Counted from the stretch's first letter, positions 17,378 to 26,954 are shown. The stretch: 64,000 nucleotides of DNA from Couchioplanes caeruleus (GCF_023499255.1 NZ_CP092183.1:317501-381500), one strand, 5' to 3'. The notes: generated by a model from the sequence alone, not told the origin. Program-made: numbers and translations.

Positions 17378-18898
17378 ATGCTGCTCGCCATGACCTCTCG
17401 TCGTACCGTGCTGCTCGGAATCGGAGGCGCCGCGGTGCTGACCGCGGCGGGCGGAGGTGTCGGCTACGCGATCGGGCACGCCGACGACCCCGAGCCCGTG
17501 GCGGCACCCGCGGCCCCGGCCGGACCGGCCAAGTACCGCTCCCGGCCGGACCTGCGCACCCTGCCGGACGTGACGATCACGACCCCGGCGAACGGGACGG
17601 CGCCGGGCTACATCTACCTCACCCCCGCCTCCGGGACCGGGTTGTGGGGGCCGCTCATGGTCGACGACAAGGGCTCGCCGGTCTGGTTCCGCAAGGTGCC
17701 CGACCCGGCGACCGTCGCGATCGACTTCAAGGCGCAGCAGTACCGGGACGAGCCGGTGCTGACCTGGTGGGAGGGGACGATCGGAGGCACCGGCGGGCAG
17801 GGCGTCGGGCAAGGCGAGTTCGTCATCGTGGACAGCGCGTACCGGGAGATCACCCGGGTGCGGGCGTTCGGGACGGAACAGGCCGACCAGCACGACTTCG
17901 TGATCACGCCGGACGACACCGCGATCTTCTGGGTGTACGACCCGGTCCCGTACGACCTCTCGGCGGTCGGCGGTCCCACGGACGGCGTGCTGCACGACTG
18001 CGTGATCCAGGAGCTGGACATCAGGACGGGCAAGCGCCTCTTCGAGTGGCGGGCCCGGGACCACGTGGGCGTGGACGAGTCGTACGCGCCGCTGCCGGTC
18101 GGCGAGTCGGCGCACCTGCCGTACGACTACTTCCACGCCAACTCGATCGGGCTGGACGCGGACGGGAACCTGCTCGCCTCGTCGCGGCACACCTGGACCA
18201 CGTACAAGATCAACCGAAGGACCGGCGAGCTGATGTGGCGTCTCGGCGGGAAGAAGTCGGACTTCGCCGTCGAGGACCGCGCGAAGTTCAGCTGGCAGCA
18301 CGACTTCCGGCGCCGCCGCGACGGCTCGTACAGCGTCTTCGACAACGCCGCCGGCATCACCAAGGACCGCGAGCAGTCCCGCGGCCTCGTGTTCAAGGTC
18401 GACGAGCAGGCCCGCCGGGTCACGTCCGTCCAGGAGTTCCTGCACCCCGGCAAGCTCTCCGCGCCGACGCAGGGCAGCTTCCGGGAGCTCGCCGACGGCG
18501 GGTCGTTCATCGGCTGGGGACAGATGCCCTACTTCACCGAGTACGCCCCGGACGGCACCGTGCGCCTCGACGGGCACCTGCCGCTCGACAACCAGTCGTA
18601 CCGGGCGTACAAGGCGGAGTGGGCCGGGGCGCCGCTCGACCAGCCCGCGATCGGCCTGCGCGCCGACGGCGGCAACGTGGTCGTCAGCGCCAGCTGGAAC
18701 GGCACGACCGGGGTGGCGAAGTGGCGGGCCCGCGCGGGTGGGCAGCCCGGTGCGCTGAACCAGTCGGTGGAGGCGCCGCGGACCGGCTTCGAGACCACGC
18801 TGACCGTGCCGGGCACGCCCGAGTACGTGGTCGCCGAGGCCCTGGACGCGGCCGGCAAGGTGCTGGGAACGTCCTCGGCCGTGCCGGTCCGCGTGTGA
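17378..18898 (+). CDS. Arylsulfotransferase (ASST)-family secreted protein
   Basis: 506 aa, or 502 aa from ATG 17390. The N-terminus MTSRRTVLLGIGGAAVLTAAGG is a probable Tat signal (twin Arg then hydrophobic core). The mature protein shows the beta-propeller-like pattern of ASST proteins: VDDKGSPVWFRK, DQHDFVITPDDT, YFHANSIGLDADGNLLASSRHTWTTYKI and SWQHDFRRRRDGSYSVFDN, with paired His residues before Asp-Phe. Family members transfer sulfate between phenolic substrates or have lost activity. It follows the GT4 gene by 19 bp and may share its transcript. Confidence 0.85.
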   Translation: MLLAMTSRRTVLLGIGGAAVLTAAGGGVGYAIGHADDPEPVAAPAAPAGPAKYRSRPDLRTLPDVTITTPANGTAPGYIYLTPASGTGLWGPLMVDDKGSPVWFRKVPDPATVAIDFKAQQYRDEPVLTWWEGTIGGTGGQGVGQGEFVIVDSAYREITRVRAFGTEQADQHDFVITPDDTAIFWVYDPVPYDLSAVGGPTDGVLHDCVIQELDIRTGKRLFEWRARDHVGVDESYAPLPVGESAHLPYDYFHANSIGLDADGNLLASSRHTWTTYKINRRTGELMWRLGGKKSDFAVEDRAKFSWQHDFRRRRDGSYSVFDNAAGITKDREQSRGLVFKVDEQARRVTSVQEFLHPGKLSAPTQGSFRELADGGSFIGWGQMPYFTEYAPDGTVRLDGHLPLDNQSYRAYKAEWAGAPLDQPAIGLRADGGNVVVSASWNGTTGVAKWRARAGGQPGALNQSVEAPRTGFETTLTVPGTPEYVVAEALDAAGKVLGTSSAVPVRV

Positions 18899-18905
18899 GG
18901 ACCCC

Positions 18906-19724
18906 TCAGCCGCGCAGGGCCTCGCGGCCGGCGAACGCGATGCTGGCCGCCAGGAACGCGCCGTTGATCAGCGTGAACGCGCCGACCACCCAGATCGTCC
19001 ACTGCGGTGCGACGGTCAGGACCACCCCGGCCAGGGCGATGACCGCGCCGTAGTCGCGGACCAGCTTGACCACGCGTACGGGCAGTGAGCGGCTGGTGAC
19101 CATGCTGGCCGCCTGTGAGCCGGTCTGCATCACCGACGTCACCAGGTTGACCATCCAGGTGCCCGCGAACGCCGCCAGCAGCCATGCCGGGGTGGCCGGC
19201 ACCTGCGCCTCGGCTGTCGCGGACAGGGCTGCCACCAGCGCGATCTGCGCCGCCACGTCGCAGAGCACGTCAACCCGGCCGCCTGCCGGGCCGGCCTGGC
19301 CGGTCACCCGGGCCAGCTGCCCGTCCGAGCAGTCCAGGGCGTACGCGAACTGCCAGCCGAGCAGCGCGAGCAGCCCCACCGGCCACGCCCACACCCGGCC
19401 GTCGGCGATCGGCTGGGCCGCCGCCACGACGACGAACGACACCAGGCAGCTGAGGCCGAGGTTGGCGACGGTGAGCACGGTCGGCGCGAGCCGGCGCTTG
19501 TGCGCGAAGACCGCGATGCGTGCGCCGATGCGCTGGCTGACGGCCTCGCTGAACAGCCCGCCGCCACGGTTCACGGCGTAGTAGTCGGCAGCGGTGGGCG
19601 CCGCGCCCGCCACGGTGGTGGCGTTCGGGCCGGGCCTGTCCGAGGGACCGGGGCCCGCCGGTCCGGGTCGCCCCGGGCCGGGCGCGGAGCCGCGGGGGTC
19701 AGCGGCCGGCGACGGCATCGACAT
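18906..19724 (-). CDS. CDP-alcohol phosphatidyltransferase family protein
   Basis: 272 aa membrane enzyme. The family catalytic signature D-x2-D-G-x2-A-R-x8-G-x3-D-x3-D is intact in DCSDGQLARVTGQ...GGRVDVLCD. About six hydrophobic segments follow a Pro/Gly-rich N-terminus of some 35 residues. Such enzymes displace CMP from a CDP-alcohol with a second alcohol, making a phosphodiester. It overlaps the glycerol-1-phosphate dehydrogenase-like gene by 26 bp and is the last gene of a three-gene operon whose product is unknown. Confidence 0.9.
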   Translation of the reverse strand: MSMPSPAADPRGSAPGPGRPGPAGPGPSDRPGPNATTVAGAAPTAADYYAVNRGGGLFSEAVSQRIGARIAVFAHKRRLAPTVLTVANLGLSCLVSFVVVAAAQPIADGRVWAWPVGLLALLGWQFAYALDCSDGQLARVTGQAGPAGGRVDVLCDVAAQIALVAALSATAEAQVPATPAWLLAAFAGTWMVNLVTSVMQTGSQAASMVTSRSLPVRVVKLVRDYGAVIALAGVVLTVAPQWTIWVVGAFTLINGAFLAASIAFAGREALRG

Positions 19725-20760
19725 ACTCGGCCAGCTTCCTGCGGATCTCGTCCGGCGACATGGCGAGGTGCTCGAGGATCGTGTACCGGTCCGGCCGGGT
19801 CTTCGGCGCGAATTCGACGATCTCCACGAACTGCTCCGCGTCGAGGCCGACGTCCGCCGGCGTACGCGGCAGCTGGTGCCGGACGAGGCAGTCCGACATC
19901 TGCTTGAAGCGCCGCTCGTCGCCGCGCAGGAAGGTGCAGAACAGCGCGCCCATGCCGGCGAGCTCGCCGTGCGACGCGGTGCCCGGGAACAGCGAGTCGG
20001 TCGCGTGCATGATCTCGTGGCAGCCGCCGCTCGAGGGCCGGCTGCTGCCGCACACCGCCATGGCGAGCCCGCTCGAGATCAGCGCCTCGGCCAGCACCGT
20101 GACGAAGGCGTCGTCGGTCATGTCGCCCGGCATCGTGAGCACGGCCTCCGCGCCCATCCGGGCGAGCGAGGCGGCGAGCCCGTCGACCGGTTCGCCGCGC
20201 ACCTCGCGGGCCAGCTCCCAGTCGGCGAGCGCGCTGATGTTGCTGATCACGTCGCCGATGCCGGAGCGGTTGACGCGCTCCGGGCCGTTCTCGACGAAGT
20301 CCAGGTCGACGATGACGGCGATCGGGATGTGCACGCCGTACGAGCCCTTGATGCCGTCGTGGATGAGGCTGGCCACCGGGGAGGCGACGCCGTCGTTGGC
20401 CAGGCTCGTCGCGACCGAGACCATCGGCAGCGCGTACCGGGTGGCGGCGTACTTGGCCGTGTCGACCGTCTTGCCGCCGCCGATCGCCACGACCGCGTCG
20501 TACGCCCGCGACCGCAGCTTGTCGCCCAGCTCGATGGCCGCGTCGAGGGTGCCGCCCGTCGTCATGTAGACGTCGGCCGACCGCAGCGACGGCCGGATCA
20601 GCTCGGCGATCTTCTCGCCCTGGCCGGGACCGACGACCACCGCGACGTCGCCGCCGGAGGAGATGCGCCCGTCGGCCAGGATGCTCCCGAGATCCGCGAC
20701 CGCGCCCCGCCGCACGTCGATGTGCAGGGGCGTCTGGACGCTGCGGGCTAGTAACGGCAT
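19699..20760 (-). CDS. sn-Glycerol-1-phosphate dehydrogenase-like (AraM/EgsA family) oxidoreductase
   Basis: 353 aa from ATG 20760. NAD-binding region AIGGGKTVDTAKYAA; the segment SLANDGVASPVASL and the block IPIAVIVDLDFV...GIGDVISNISALADWELA match G1P dehydrogenases of archaea and bacterial AraM better than ordinary iron alcohol dehydrogenases. Metal ligands are likely the Asp in GIGDVIS, the His in HEIMHATD and the His in TASHGELAG. The reaction is reduction of dihydroxyacetone phosphate to sn-glycerol-1-phosphate. It overlaps both neighbours in the operon. Confidence 0.85.
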   Translation of the reverse strand: MPLLARSVQTPLHIDVRRGAVADLGSILADGRISSGGDVAVVVGPGQGEKIAELIRPSLRSADVYMTTGGTLDAAIELGDKLRSRAYDAVVAIGGGKTVDTAKYAATRYALPMVSVATSLANDGVASPVASLIHDGIKGSYGVHIPIAVIVDLDFVENGPERVNRSGIGDVISNISALADWELAREVRGEPVDGLAASLARMGAEAVLTMPGDMTDDAFVTVLAEALISSGLAMAVCGSSRPSSGGCHEIMHATDSLFPGTASHGELAGMGALFCTFLRGDERRFKQMSDCLVRHQLPRTPADVGLDAEQFVEIVEFAPKTRPDRYTILEHLAMSPDEIRRKLAEYVDAVAGR

Positions 20761-21479
20761 GCGATGTCCCGCGCCTTGGCCAGGTCCTCGTGGTTGTCGA
20801 CCTCGACCCACGGGATGTCGCCGATCGTGGCCGCGCGGATCTCGCCGCCGCGGTTCGCGTACTCCTGGTAGCCGTCCTCGTAGTACAGGTTCGGGTCGCG
20901 CTCCCAGGTGGTCTTCAGTGCGTCGGCCAGGTCGGCGGCGGCGGACGCCTCGATCACGGTGGCGCCGATGTACTCGCCGAACGCGTCGGCCGGGTCCATC
21001 AGCTTCGTGATCTTCGTCAGCCGGCCATCCGCCGAGAAGATGGTCTTCATCTCCTCGTCAGCCAGCTTCTTCACATTGTCGACAGCGAGGAGAATGCCCG
21101 GTCCACGATTCGCGAGGAGGGTCTGCTCGACACTCACCGGGTGCACGGTGTCGCCGTTGACCAGCAGCGCGCCCTCGGCGAAGCGGTCACGCGCGAGCCA
21201 CAGCGAGTACGCGTTGTTCCACTCCTCGGCCTTGTCGTTGTGCACGAGGGTGATCGTGACGCCGTACTTCTCCTCGAACGCGTCCTTGCGCTCCTCGACC
21301 GCGCCGGCGCAGTAGCCGACGACGATCGTCACGTCGGTGAGCCCGGCGGCCGCGAGGTTGCGCAGGGAGATGTCCATGATCGTGGTCTCCCCGTCCACGG
21401 GGACGAGCGCCTTCGGCAGCGTGTCCGTGTACGGACGCAGCCTGCGTCCGGCGCCGGCGGCGAGTACCAGACCGATCAT
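20748..21479 (-). CDS. NTP-transferase (sugar/choline-phosphate nucleotidyltransferase-like)
   Basis: 243 aa from ATG 21479. The N-terminal signature LAAGAGRRLRPYTDTLPKALVPV is the NTP-binding loop of nucleotidyltransferases, with catalytic Lys in PKAL. Acidic metal-binding residues are in LLVNGDTVHP and in PWVEVDNHEDLAKA. The EYIGATVIEAS segment resembles the phosphocholine cytidylyltransferase-like group. First gene of the operon with the G1P dehydrogenase and CDP-alcohol phosphatidyltransferase; it probably activates a phosphorylated alcohol with CTP (inference). Confidence 0.88.
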   Translation of the reverse strand: MIGLVLAAGAGRRLRPYTDTLPKALVPVDGETTIMDISLRNLAAAGLTDVTIVVGYCAGAVEERKDAFEEKYGVTITLVHNDKAEEWNNAYSLWLARDRFAEGALLVNGDTVHPVSVEQTLLANRGPGILLAVDNVKKLADEEMKTIFSADGRLTKITKLMDPADAFGEYIGATVIEASAAADLADALKTTWERDPNLYYEDGYQEYANRGGEIRAATIGDIPWVEVDNHEDLAKARDIACRY

Positions 21480-21747
21480 GGGGTGGTTCCTTCCGAATCG
21501 AGGGGGGTGCCAGCCGAGGATAGCGGTGCGTTCACATTGCGGGAGCGGAGCCGGACCGGCCGGCACCCGCCGATGCTCGGATGTCCGGAAAGTCCGGTCG
21601 GCGGGCCGTCCGGTAAAGCTTGCGCCCGGCCGAGCCGCGACGGGGAGAAAATCCGGCCGCCGCCGTGCGGAACAGGAGCACCGGCGAGCCGCAAGGGCCG
21701 TCGGGTGCACGGAAAAATGATATAGAGCCTGCTCGTAAGCTTGTGGC

Positions 21748-22842
21748 ATGACCGCTGAGCAGCTGATCTCATTCGCAAGAGGCGCCCCGTCCCTGGACAT
21801 CGTCGACGTGGAGGGCCTGAAGGCCGCGGCCGCCAGGGCGTTCGACGCCGATCCGGCCGGTGTGACCGCGTACGGCACGTCGGTCGGTTACATCCCGCTG
21901 CGCAAGTGGATCGCCGAGAAGCACGGGGTCGCCCCCGAGCAGGTCATCGTGACCAACGGTTCGCTGCAGGCGGACGCGTTCCTCTTCAACCACCTGGTCC
22001 AGGCCGGCGACGACGTGGTCGTCGAGAGGCCCACGTACGACCGCACGCTGCTGGGCCTGCAGAACCTCGGCGGCAAGGTGCACCAGGTCACGATCCAGCC
22101 GGACGGCATCGACGTGGAGGAGCTGCGCGGGCTGCTCGAGTCGGGGCTGCGTCCCAAGATCGCCCACATCATCCCGAACTACCAGAACCCGGCCGGTGTC
22201 ACGCTCTCGCTGGAGAAGCGCCGGGTCCTGCTCGAGCTGGCCGCCCAGTACGGCTTCATCATCTTCGAGGACGACCCGTACGCCGACATCCGCTTCCGCG
22301 GCGAGGCCCTGCCGTCGATGTTGTCGATGGACGAGAACAACTCGGTCGTGCACGCGTCCAGCTTCACCAAGACGGTGTGCCCCGGCGTCCGCGTCGGCTA
22401 CCTGGTCGGCCCGGCGGCGCTCATCGACGCGATCGCCAAGAAGGCCACCAACCTCTACATCTCGCCGGGCATGGTGTCCGAGGCGATCGTGCACCAGTTC
22501 TGCGTCTCCGGTGACATCGACCGCTCCATCCGGACGGTCAGCGCGGCGCTCTCCGAGCGGGCCCGGGTCCTGGCGGAGTCCATCCGTACGCACATCCCCG
22601 GCGCCACCTTCACCGAGCCGGACGGCGGCTACTTCCTCTGGGTCGACCTTCCCGAGGACGTCGACGTGGACCAGCTGTTCCCGGTCGCCATGAAGAAGGG
22701 CGTCGCCATCGTCAAGGGCAGCGACTTCCTGCTCGACGGCGGTAACCACTCGGTGCGGCTGGCGTACTCGGCGGTGACGGTGGACCAGATCGACGAGGGT
22801 GTCCGGCGGCTGGCCGAGGCGATCGCCGAGACCCGCGCCTGA
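21748..22842 (+). CDS. PLP-dependent aminotransferase (class I/II)
   Basis: 364 aa. PLP-binding lysine is K208 in ASSFTKTVCPGVRVGY. Other fold-I motifs are VTNGSLQADAFLF, NYQNPAGVTLS and EDDPYADIRF. The group resembles the aminotransferase half of MocR regulators and 2-aminoadipate-type transaminases, but no GntR domain is attached. It is divergent from the nucleotidyltransferase operon with a 268-bp shared upstream region, so joint control is possible. A stem-loop at 22854-22871 follows the stop. Confidence 0.9.
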   Translation: MTAEQLISFARGAPSLDIVDVEGLKAAAARAFDADPAGVTAYGTSVGYIPLRKWIAEKHGVAPEQVIVTNGSLQADAFLFNHLVQAGDDVVVERPTYDRTLLGLQNLGGKVHQVTIQPDGIDVEELRGLLESGLRPKIAHIIPNYQNPAGVTLSLEKRRVLLELAAQYGFIIFEDDPYADIRFRGEALPSMLSMDENNSVVHASSFTKTVCPGVRVGYLVGPAALIDAIAKKATNLYISPGMVSEAIVHQFCVSGDIDRSIRTVSAALSERARVLAESIRTHIPGATFTEPDGGYFLWVDLPEDVDVDQLFPVAMKKGVAIVKGSDFLLDGGNHSVRLAYSAVTVDQIDEGVRRLAEAIAETRA

Positions 22843-22853
22843 TACCTGCCCGA

Positions 22854-22871
22854 CTGTCGGATTCCCGACAG
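22854..22871 (+). terminator. Stem-loop after the aminotransferase gene
   Basis: A perfect 7-bp inverted repeat, CTGTCGG and CCGACAG around an ATTC loop, lies 12 bp after the stop codon. No U-tract follows. The remaining 440 bp up to the corA start hold no gene or recognised riboswitch that I can identify. Confidence 0.55.
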
Positions 22872-23318
22872 ATGCGGCCTCGTGCCGGTTCTGGGTTTCC
22901 CCCGGAACCGGCCCACGGCCCACAATGCTTGCTGCGTCAAACTGCATGACCATGCGGTGTGACGCGTCGACACCCACCCCCGCCCCCCGGCGCCGGGCGG
23001 GCCGCTCGCACCCTTCACCCCCCGAAATGCGGCCGGTCCGTCCGGCGCCACCTTGCCGGCGGCGCCGCGTCGTCGGCCGCGGCCCAGCGGCGCCGCCGTC
23101 CCCGGCCGGGCATCCGGGAACGCCCCTTCCGCCGGGGTGAGGGCCGGCCGAGAGAGTGAACGTCCCGGTGCCGGCGCGAGCGCCGACGCTCGGCGTGAAC
23201 AGCATGCTCATGCGCCGCGAGGCTTGTGGCGCGTAAGGACTGGGCAACCTCGCAGGCGTAGCCTCGGGCGGGCCCGCCACCGCGGTCCGGGCCGCGATCA
23301 CCCCTGGGGGAGGCAGTC

Positions 23319-24461
23319 ATGAGCGACAGCAGCGTGCGCCGCAGCAGGTCCACCGGGGTGAACCGGTCCTTGTCGCGAGCGTGGACCGCCCCCGTACGGG
23401 CGATGAACCGCTTCCTCGGCACCGCCGACGGCCGGCAGCCCGGCACCGGCGAGGAGTTCCACGGCAGCGCCGTCGTCGACTGCGGCGTGTACGTCGACGG
23501 CAAGCGCGAGCCCGGTGACTTCACCCCCGACGAGGCGCTGCGCGAGGCGTGCAGCCGCGAGAACGCGTTCGTCTGGCTGGGCCTGCACGAGCCCACCCAG
23601 GCGGAGATGACAGCCATCGCGCACACGTACGGCCTGCACGAGCTGGCGGTCGAGGACGCCGTCAAGGCCGAGCAGCGGCCCAAGCTGGAGCAGTTCGGCG
23701 CCGTGCAGTTCCTCGTGCTGCGCACCGCCCGCTACGTGCCGCACGGCGAGCTCACCGAGAACTCGCAGATCGTCGAGACCGGGCAGATGATGCTGTTCGT
23801 CGGCGAGCGCTTCGTGATCACCGTCCGGCACGGCGACGCCACCAAGCTCGCCCCGGTCCGGGCCGACATGGAGGGCCGCGGCGACCTGCTCGCCCAGGGA
23901 CCGTGGGCGGTGGCGTACGCGGTGACCGACCGGGTCGTGGACGCGTACATCGAGGTGGCCGACCAGGTGGAGGCGGACCTCGACATCATCGAGGAGGGCG
24001 CCTTCTCCCGGGACCGGGGCGCCCCGGTGCAGGCGATCTACCAGATGAAGCGGGAGATCGTGGAGTTCCGCCGGGCCGTCGTGCCGCTGCAGCGCCCGCT
24101 CGCCACGATCACCGCCTCGCAGAGCCGGCTCGTCCCCAAGGAGATCCGCCGCTACTTCCGCGACGTGCAGGACCACCTGACGCGGACGGTCGAGCAGGTG
24201 TCCTCGTACGACGACCTGCTGAACTCGATCCTGCAGGCGCGCCTGGCGCAGGTCACGGTCGACCAGAACAACGACATGCGCAAGATCGCCGCCTGGGCCG
24301 GCATGTCGGCGGTCTGGACCGCGATCGCCGGCGTGTACGGGATGAACTTCGAGTTCATGCCGGAGACGAAGTGGCAGTACGGCTACCCCGCCGTCCTCAC
24401 GATCATGGTCGTCATCTCGGTGCTGCTCTACCGGGCCTTCCGCCGCAACGGCTGGCTCTGA
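23319..24461 (+). CDS. corA: CorA-family magnesium/cobalt transporter
   Basis: 380 aa. A large N-terminal cytoplasmic domain and long helices are followed by two C-terminal membrane segments. The family's invariant GMN motif is present as IAGVYGMNFEFMPE, after WAGMSAVWTAIAG, and the second helix ends in RRNGWL. Forms a homopentameric channel for divalent cation uptake. The start ATG follows GGGGGAGGCAGTC. A 476-bp upstream region separates it from the aminotransferase gene; I see no M-box riboswitch there. Confidence 0.95.
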   Translation: MSDSSVRRSRSTGVNRSLSRAWTAPVRAMNRFLGTADGRQPGTGEEFHGSAVVDCGVYVDGKREPGDFTPDEALREACSRENAFVWLGLHEPTQAEMTAIAHTYGLHELAVEDAVKAEQRPKLEQFGAVQFLVLRTARYVPHGELTENSQIVETGQMMLFVGERFVITVRHGDATKLAPVRADMEGRGDLLAQGPWAVAYAVTDRVVDAYIEVADQVEADLDIIEEGAFSRDRGAPVQAIYQMKREIVEFRRAVVPLQRPLATITASQSRLVPKEIRRYFRDVQDHLTRTVEQVSSYDDLLNSILQARLAQVTVDQNNDMRKIAAWAGMSAVWTAIAGVYGMNFEFMPETKWQYGYPAVLTIMVVISVLLYRAFRRNGWL

Positions 24462-24525
24462 CCGGCCCCCCATCGTCCGCCGTCGACCTCTACAGTGAGG
24501 CGGACACACCGGGGAGGGAAGTCGC

Positions 24526-25977
24526 GTGCCGTCTCGGCAGGATCAGCTGCACTCGTACCAGTACTCGCAGCAGCGGGTGGTGGCCGCGCTGGTCACGCAC
24601 GACCCCGACCCGCACCGCTCGCCGCTGCGCCGCGCCGGGACGACCGTACTGATCAGCATCGTGGTCGCCGCGCTCGCGGTCGGCGGCGCCGCCGTCTACG
24701 GCCTGATCAAGGGCCGCAGCAGCGTCGAGCCGCGCAACGAGTCGGTGGTGTTCCTGGAGAAGGGCACCGGCGCCCGGTACGTCTACCTCAAGTCCGACGA
24801 CAAGATGCACCCGGTGCTGAACTACACGTCGGGTCTGCTCGCCGCCAACGCCCCGGCACCGGAGATCAGGAACGCGTCCCGGGAGAGCCTCGCGAAGGTG
24901 CCGCTGGGCGACCCGCTCGGCATCCCGGGCGCGCCCGACTCGCTGCCGACGGCCAAGGGCGGCCTGGTCAAGAGCCTGTGGACGGTCTGCTCGCAGGTCG
25001 CCGACAGCGAGGCCCCGCAGAGCGTGCTGGCCGTCGGCACGCCGGTCTCCGGTGGCACGCCGCTGCCCGTGCCGCGGGCCGACACCCCCGCGAGCGAGCT
25101 GCGCGGCCTGCTGGTCAGCGACACCGCCGACCGCACGTTCCTGGTCTACAACAACAGGCGCTTCCTGATCCCCGCCGCCCGGCTGCAGCAGACCCGGGTG
25201 TGGTTCCGGTGGACCCAGGCGCCGCTCTCGGTCTCACCGGCGTGGGTGAACGCGGTGCCGATCGGCCCGGACCTCAAGTCGCCGTCGATCCCGGACTTCG
25301 GGGACCCGTCGGCGGAGATCAACGAGTTCGAGGTCGGGCAGGTGCTGCGCATCCACAGCGACGGCAACACCGCCGACCAGTGGGGCGTCGTCCTCAGCGA
25401 CGGCGTGGCCGACCTGACCGACGTGCAGGCCGCGCTGATGCAGGCCGACCCGGAGGCGTACAGCGTCCGGGAGATGGACCTCACCCTGTACGGCAACCTG
25501 CCCCGGTCGAAGACCCAGCTGGTCAGCGCGGCCAACGCCGCCGGCCTGCCGCCCGCCGTACCGGTGCTGCTCAACGGCCCGGAGAGCGTCTGCCTCAGCT
25601 ATGACGGCTCCGCGCCCGGGGGCGGCGTCAGCATCAGCATCGGCCCGTCCGTCCCCGCGGGCACGGCGGTGGTGGGCGAGCCGGCGGCCGCAGGCGACGA
25701 CCAGGCCGACCGCGTGTACGTGCCCCGCGGCAAGGGAGCCCTCGTGGTGTCGATGGCCTCACCGACCGCGCCTGCCGGCACCGGGACGGTCAGCATCGTC
25801 ACCGACACCGGCCGCAGCTATCCGCTGGCCAACCGGGACGTGATGGCGAAGCTGGGCTACGGCGGCGTGCAGCCGCAGCAGATCCCCGGCCAGCTGGTCG
25901 ACCTGCTGCCGGTGGGACCGGCGCTGGATCCCGCGCGGGCCAGGCTGTCCGAGCCCGGCGTCGCGCAGAATCCGTAA
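24526..25977 (+). CDS. eccB: Type VII (ESX) secretion protein EccB
   Basis: 483 aa from GTG 24526. The N-terminus MPSRQDQLHSYQYSQQRVVAALVTHDPDP...SPLRR, then one membrane segment (residues about 38-58), is the conserved start of EccB. The rest is periplasmic with the expected pair of cysteines (TVCSQV and SVCLSY) and repeated beta elements. EccB is a membrane core subunit of ESX systems. No eccC, eccD, eccE or mycosin gene lies beside it, so it is an orphan here; ESX-like substrates are encoded 12 kb away at 36.4-39.1 kb. Confidence 0.92.
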   Translation: MPSRQDQLHSYQYSQQRVVAALVTHDPDPHRSPLRRAGTTVLISIVVAALAVGGAAVYGLIKGRSSVEPRNESVVFLEKGTGARYVYLKSDDKMHPVLNYTSGLLAANAPAPEIRNASRESLAKVPLGDPLGIPGAPDSLPTAKGGLVKSLWTVCSQVADSEAPQSVLAVGTPVSGGTPLPVPRADTPASELRGLLVSDTADRTFLVYNNRRFLIPAARLQQTRVWFRWTQAPLSVSPAWVNAVPIGPDLKSPSIPDFGDPSAEINEFEVGQVLRIHSDGNTADQWGVVLSDGVADLTDVQAALMQADPEAYSVREMDLTLYGNLPRSKTQLVSAANAAGLPPAVPVLLNGPESVCLSYDGSAPGGGVSISIGPSVPAGTAVVGEPAAAGDDQADRVYVPRGKGALVVSMASPTAPAGTGTVSIVTDTGRSYPLANRDVMAKLGYGGVQPQQIPGQLVDLLPVGPALDPARARLSEPGVAQNP

Positions 25978-25994
25978 CCCGCTCAGCGCAGAAC

Positions 25995-26027
25995 GGCGGA
26001 CGGACGCCCGGTAGGGGATCGTCCGCC
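25995..26027. terminator. Hairpin between convergent genes
   Basis: GGCGGACG (25995-26002) and CGTCCGCC (26020-26027) form a perfect 8-bp stem between the eccB stop at 25977 and the convergent gene ending at 26050, positioned to terminate either transcript. Confidence 0.55.
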
Positions 26028-26049
26028 CGCCACGTGCTGCAACCGGGGG

Positions 26050-26790
26050 TCAGTTCTTGTTCTTGCCGTTGGCCATCCGGGCCACCTCGGGGCTGTGCAG
26101 CGCCGAGTCGGTCTGGTCGCCGGTCGGCACGAGCTCCGGGTCGGAGTCGGCGGCCAGCAGCGGGTCACCCGCGCCCGAGCCGACGGCCGGGCTCTTCGCC
26201 CCGGCCGGCGTCACGAACCCCGACGGGCCGGAGAGGTCCGCCGGTTCGAACGCGGCATCCTCGGCGGGCGCGGTGGTGCTCACCGGGCCGCTGGGGTCGT
26301 ACTCGTCCCACTGGTCACTGCGACGCTTGCGCAGAACGTACGCTCCCGCCGCACCGACGACGGCGCCGGCCAGCGCGAGCTTCGCGAGCTTGCCGCCCGT
26401 GCTGCCCTGCTTGCGGCCGATCGCCTTGTTCGCCCGCTTCTCGAGCTTCTTGGCGTTCTTCTTGTTGGCCTTGGCGGCTTCCTTGTTGGCCTGGACGGCC
26501 CTCTTGTTCGCCTTCTCGGCCTTCTTGCCCGACTTCTTCACGTTCTCGCTCGCGGCCGCGACCAGCGGGCCGAGCGTCGACACGGCCGAACCCCAGCCGG
26601 TGGACGCCGCACCCTTGGCCTTGGCAGCCGCCGGCTGCACCCGGTCGCGAGCTGCGGAGAACTTGGGCCCCACGGTTGCGCTGGTCTCCTGTGCGGCGAG
26701 TGAGGCCGCCCGCCTGAAGTGATCAACGCTCTGGCTGAGCTCGTTCTTCATCTTCGCGTTGCGGTTCTTCCGTCGCATGGTTGCGAACAC
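26050..26790 (-). CDS. Lys/Ala-rich coiled protein with one membrane segment, unknown function
   Basis: 246 aa from GTG 26790, chosen because AGGAGG lies 9 bases upstream; ATG codons at 26778 and 26751 are alternatives. Residues about 85-140 are a strongly basic Lys/Ala/Asn-rich helical stretch (repeats like KKAEKANKRAVQANKEAAKANKK). A single hydrophobic segment (LAKLALAGAVVGAAGAYVL) follows, then an acidic, Pro/Ser-rich tail. The plan resembles DUF5324-like actinobacterial proteins. The basic region could bind nucleic acid or cell-wall polyanions; that is speculation. Confidence 0.7.
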   Translation of the reverse strand: MFATMRRKNRNAKMKNELSQSVDHFRRAASLAAQETSATVGPKFSAARDRVQPAAAKAKGAASTGWGSAVSTLGPLVAAASENVKKSGKKAEKANKRAVQANKEAAKANKKNAKKLEKRANKAIGRKQGSTGGKLAKLALAGAVVGAAGAYVLRKRRSDQWDEYDPSGPVSTTAPAEDAAFEPADLSGPSGFVTPAGAKSPAVGSGAGDPLLAADSDPELVPTGDQTDSALHSPEVARMANGKNKN

Positions 26791-26954
26791 CAGTGCCCAC
26801 CTCCTGTGGATCAGTCCCGAGTTCAATGCTGCCTCCTTGGGGTACCCCAGCGGAGGCGGTTCAGACACATGGGGGAGGATCCGAACCGTAAAGAACTGTC
26901 CAGCGCCGGTCGCGACCCGCGGACCGGCGACCGCGACACCCGTTAGGAGTACCC

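Noticed and set aside
22843..23318. Possible Mg-sensing riboswitch before corA
   Set aside because: I could not match the M-box or another riboswitch core; only a short stem-loop close to the previous gene is clear.
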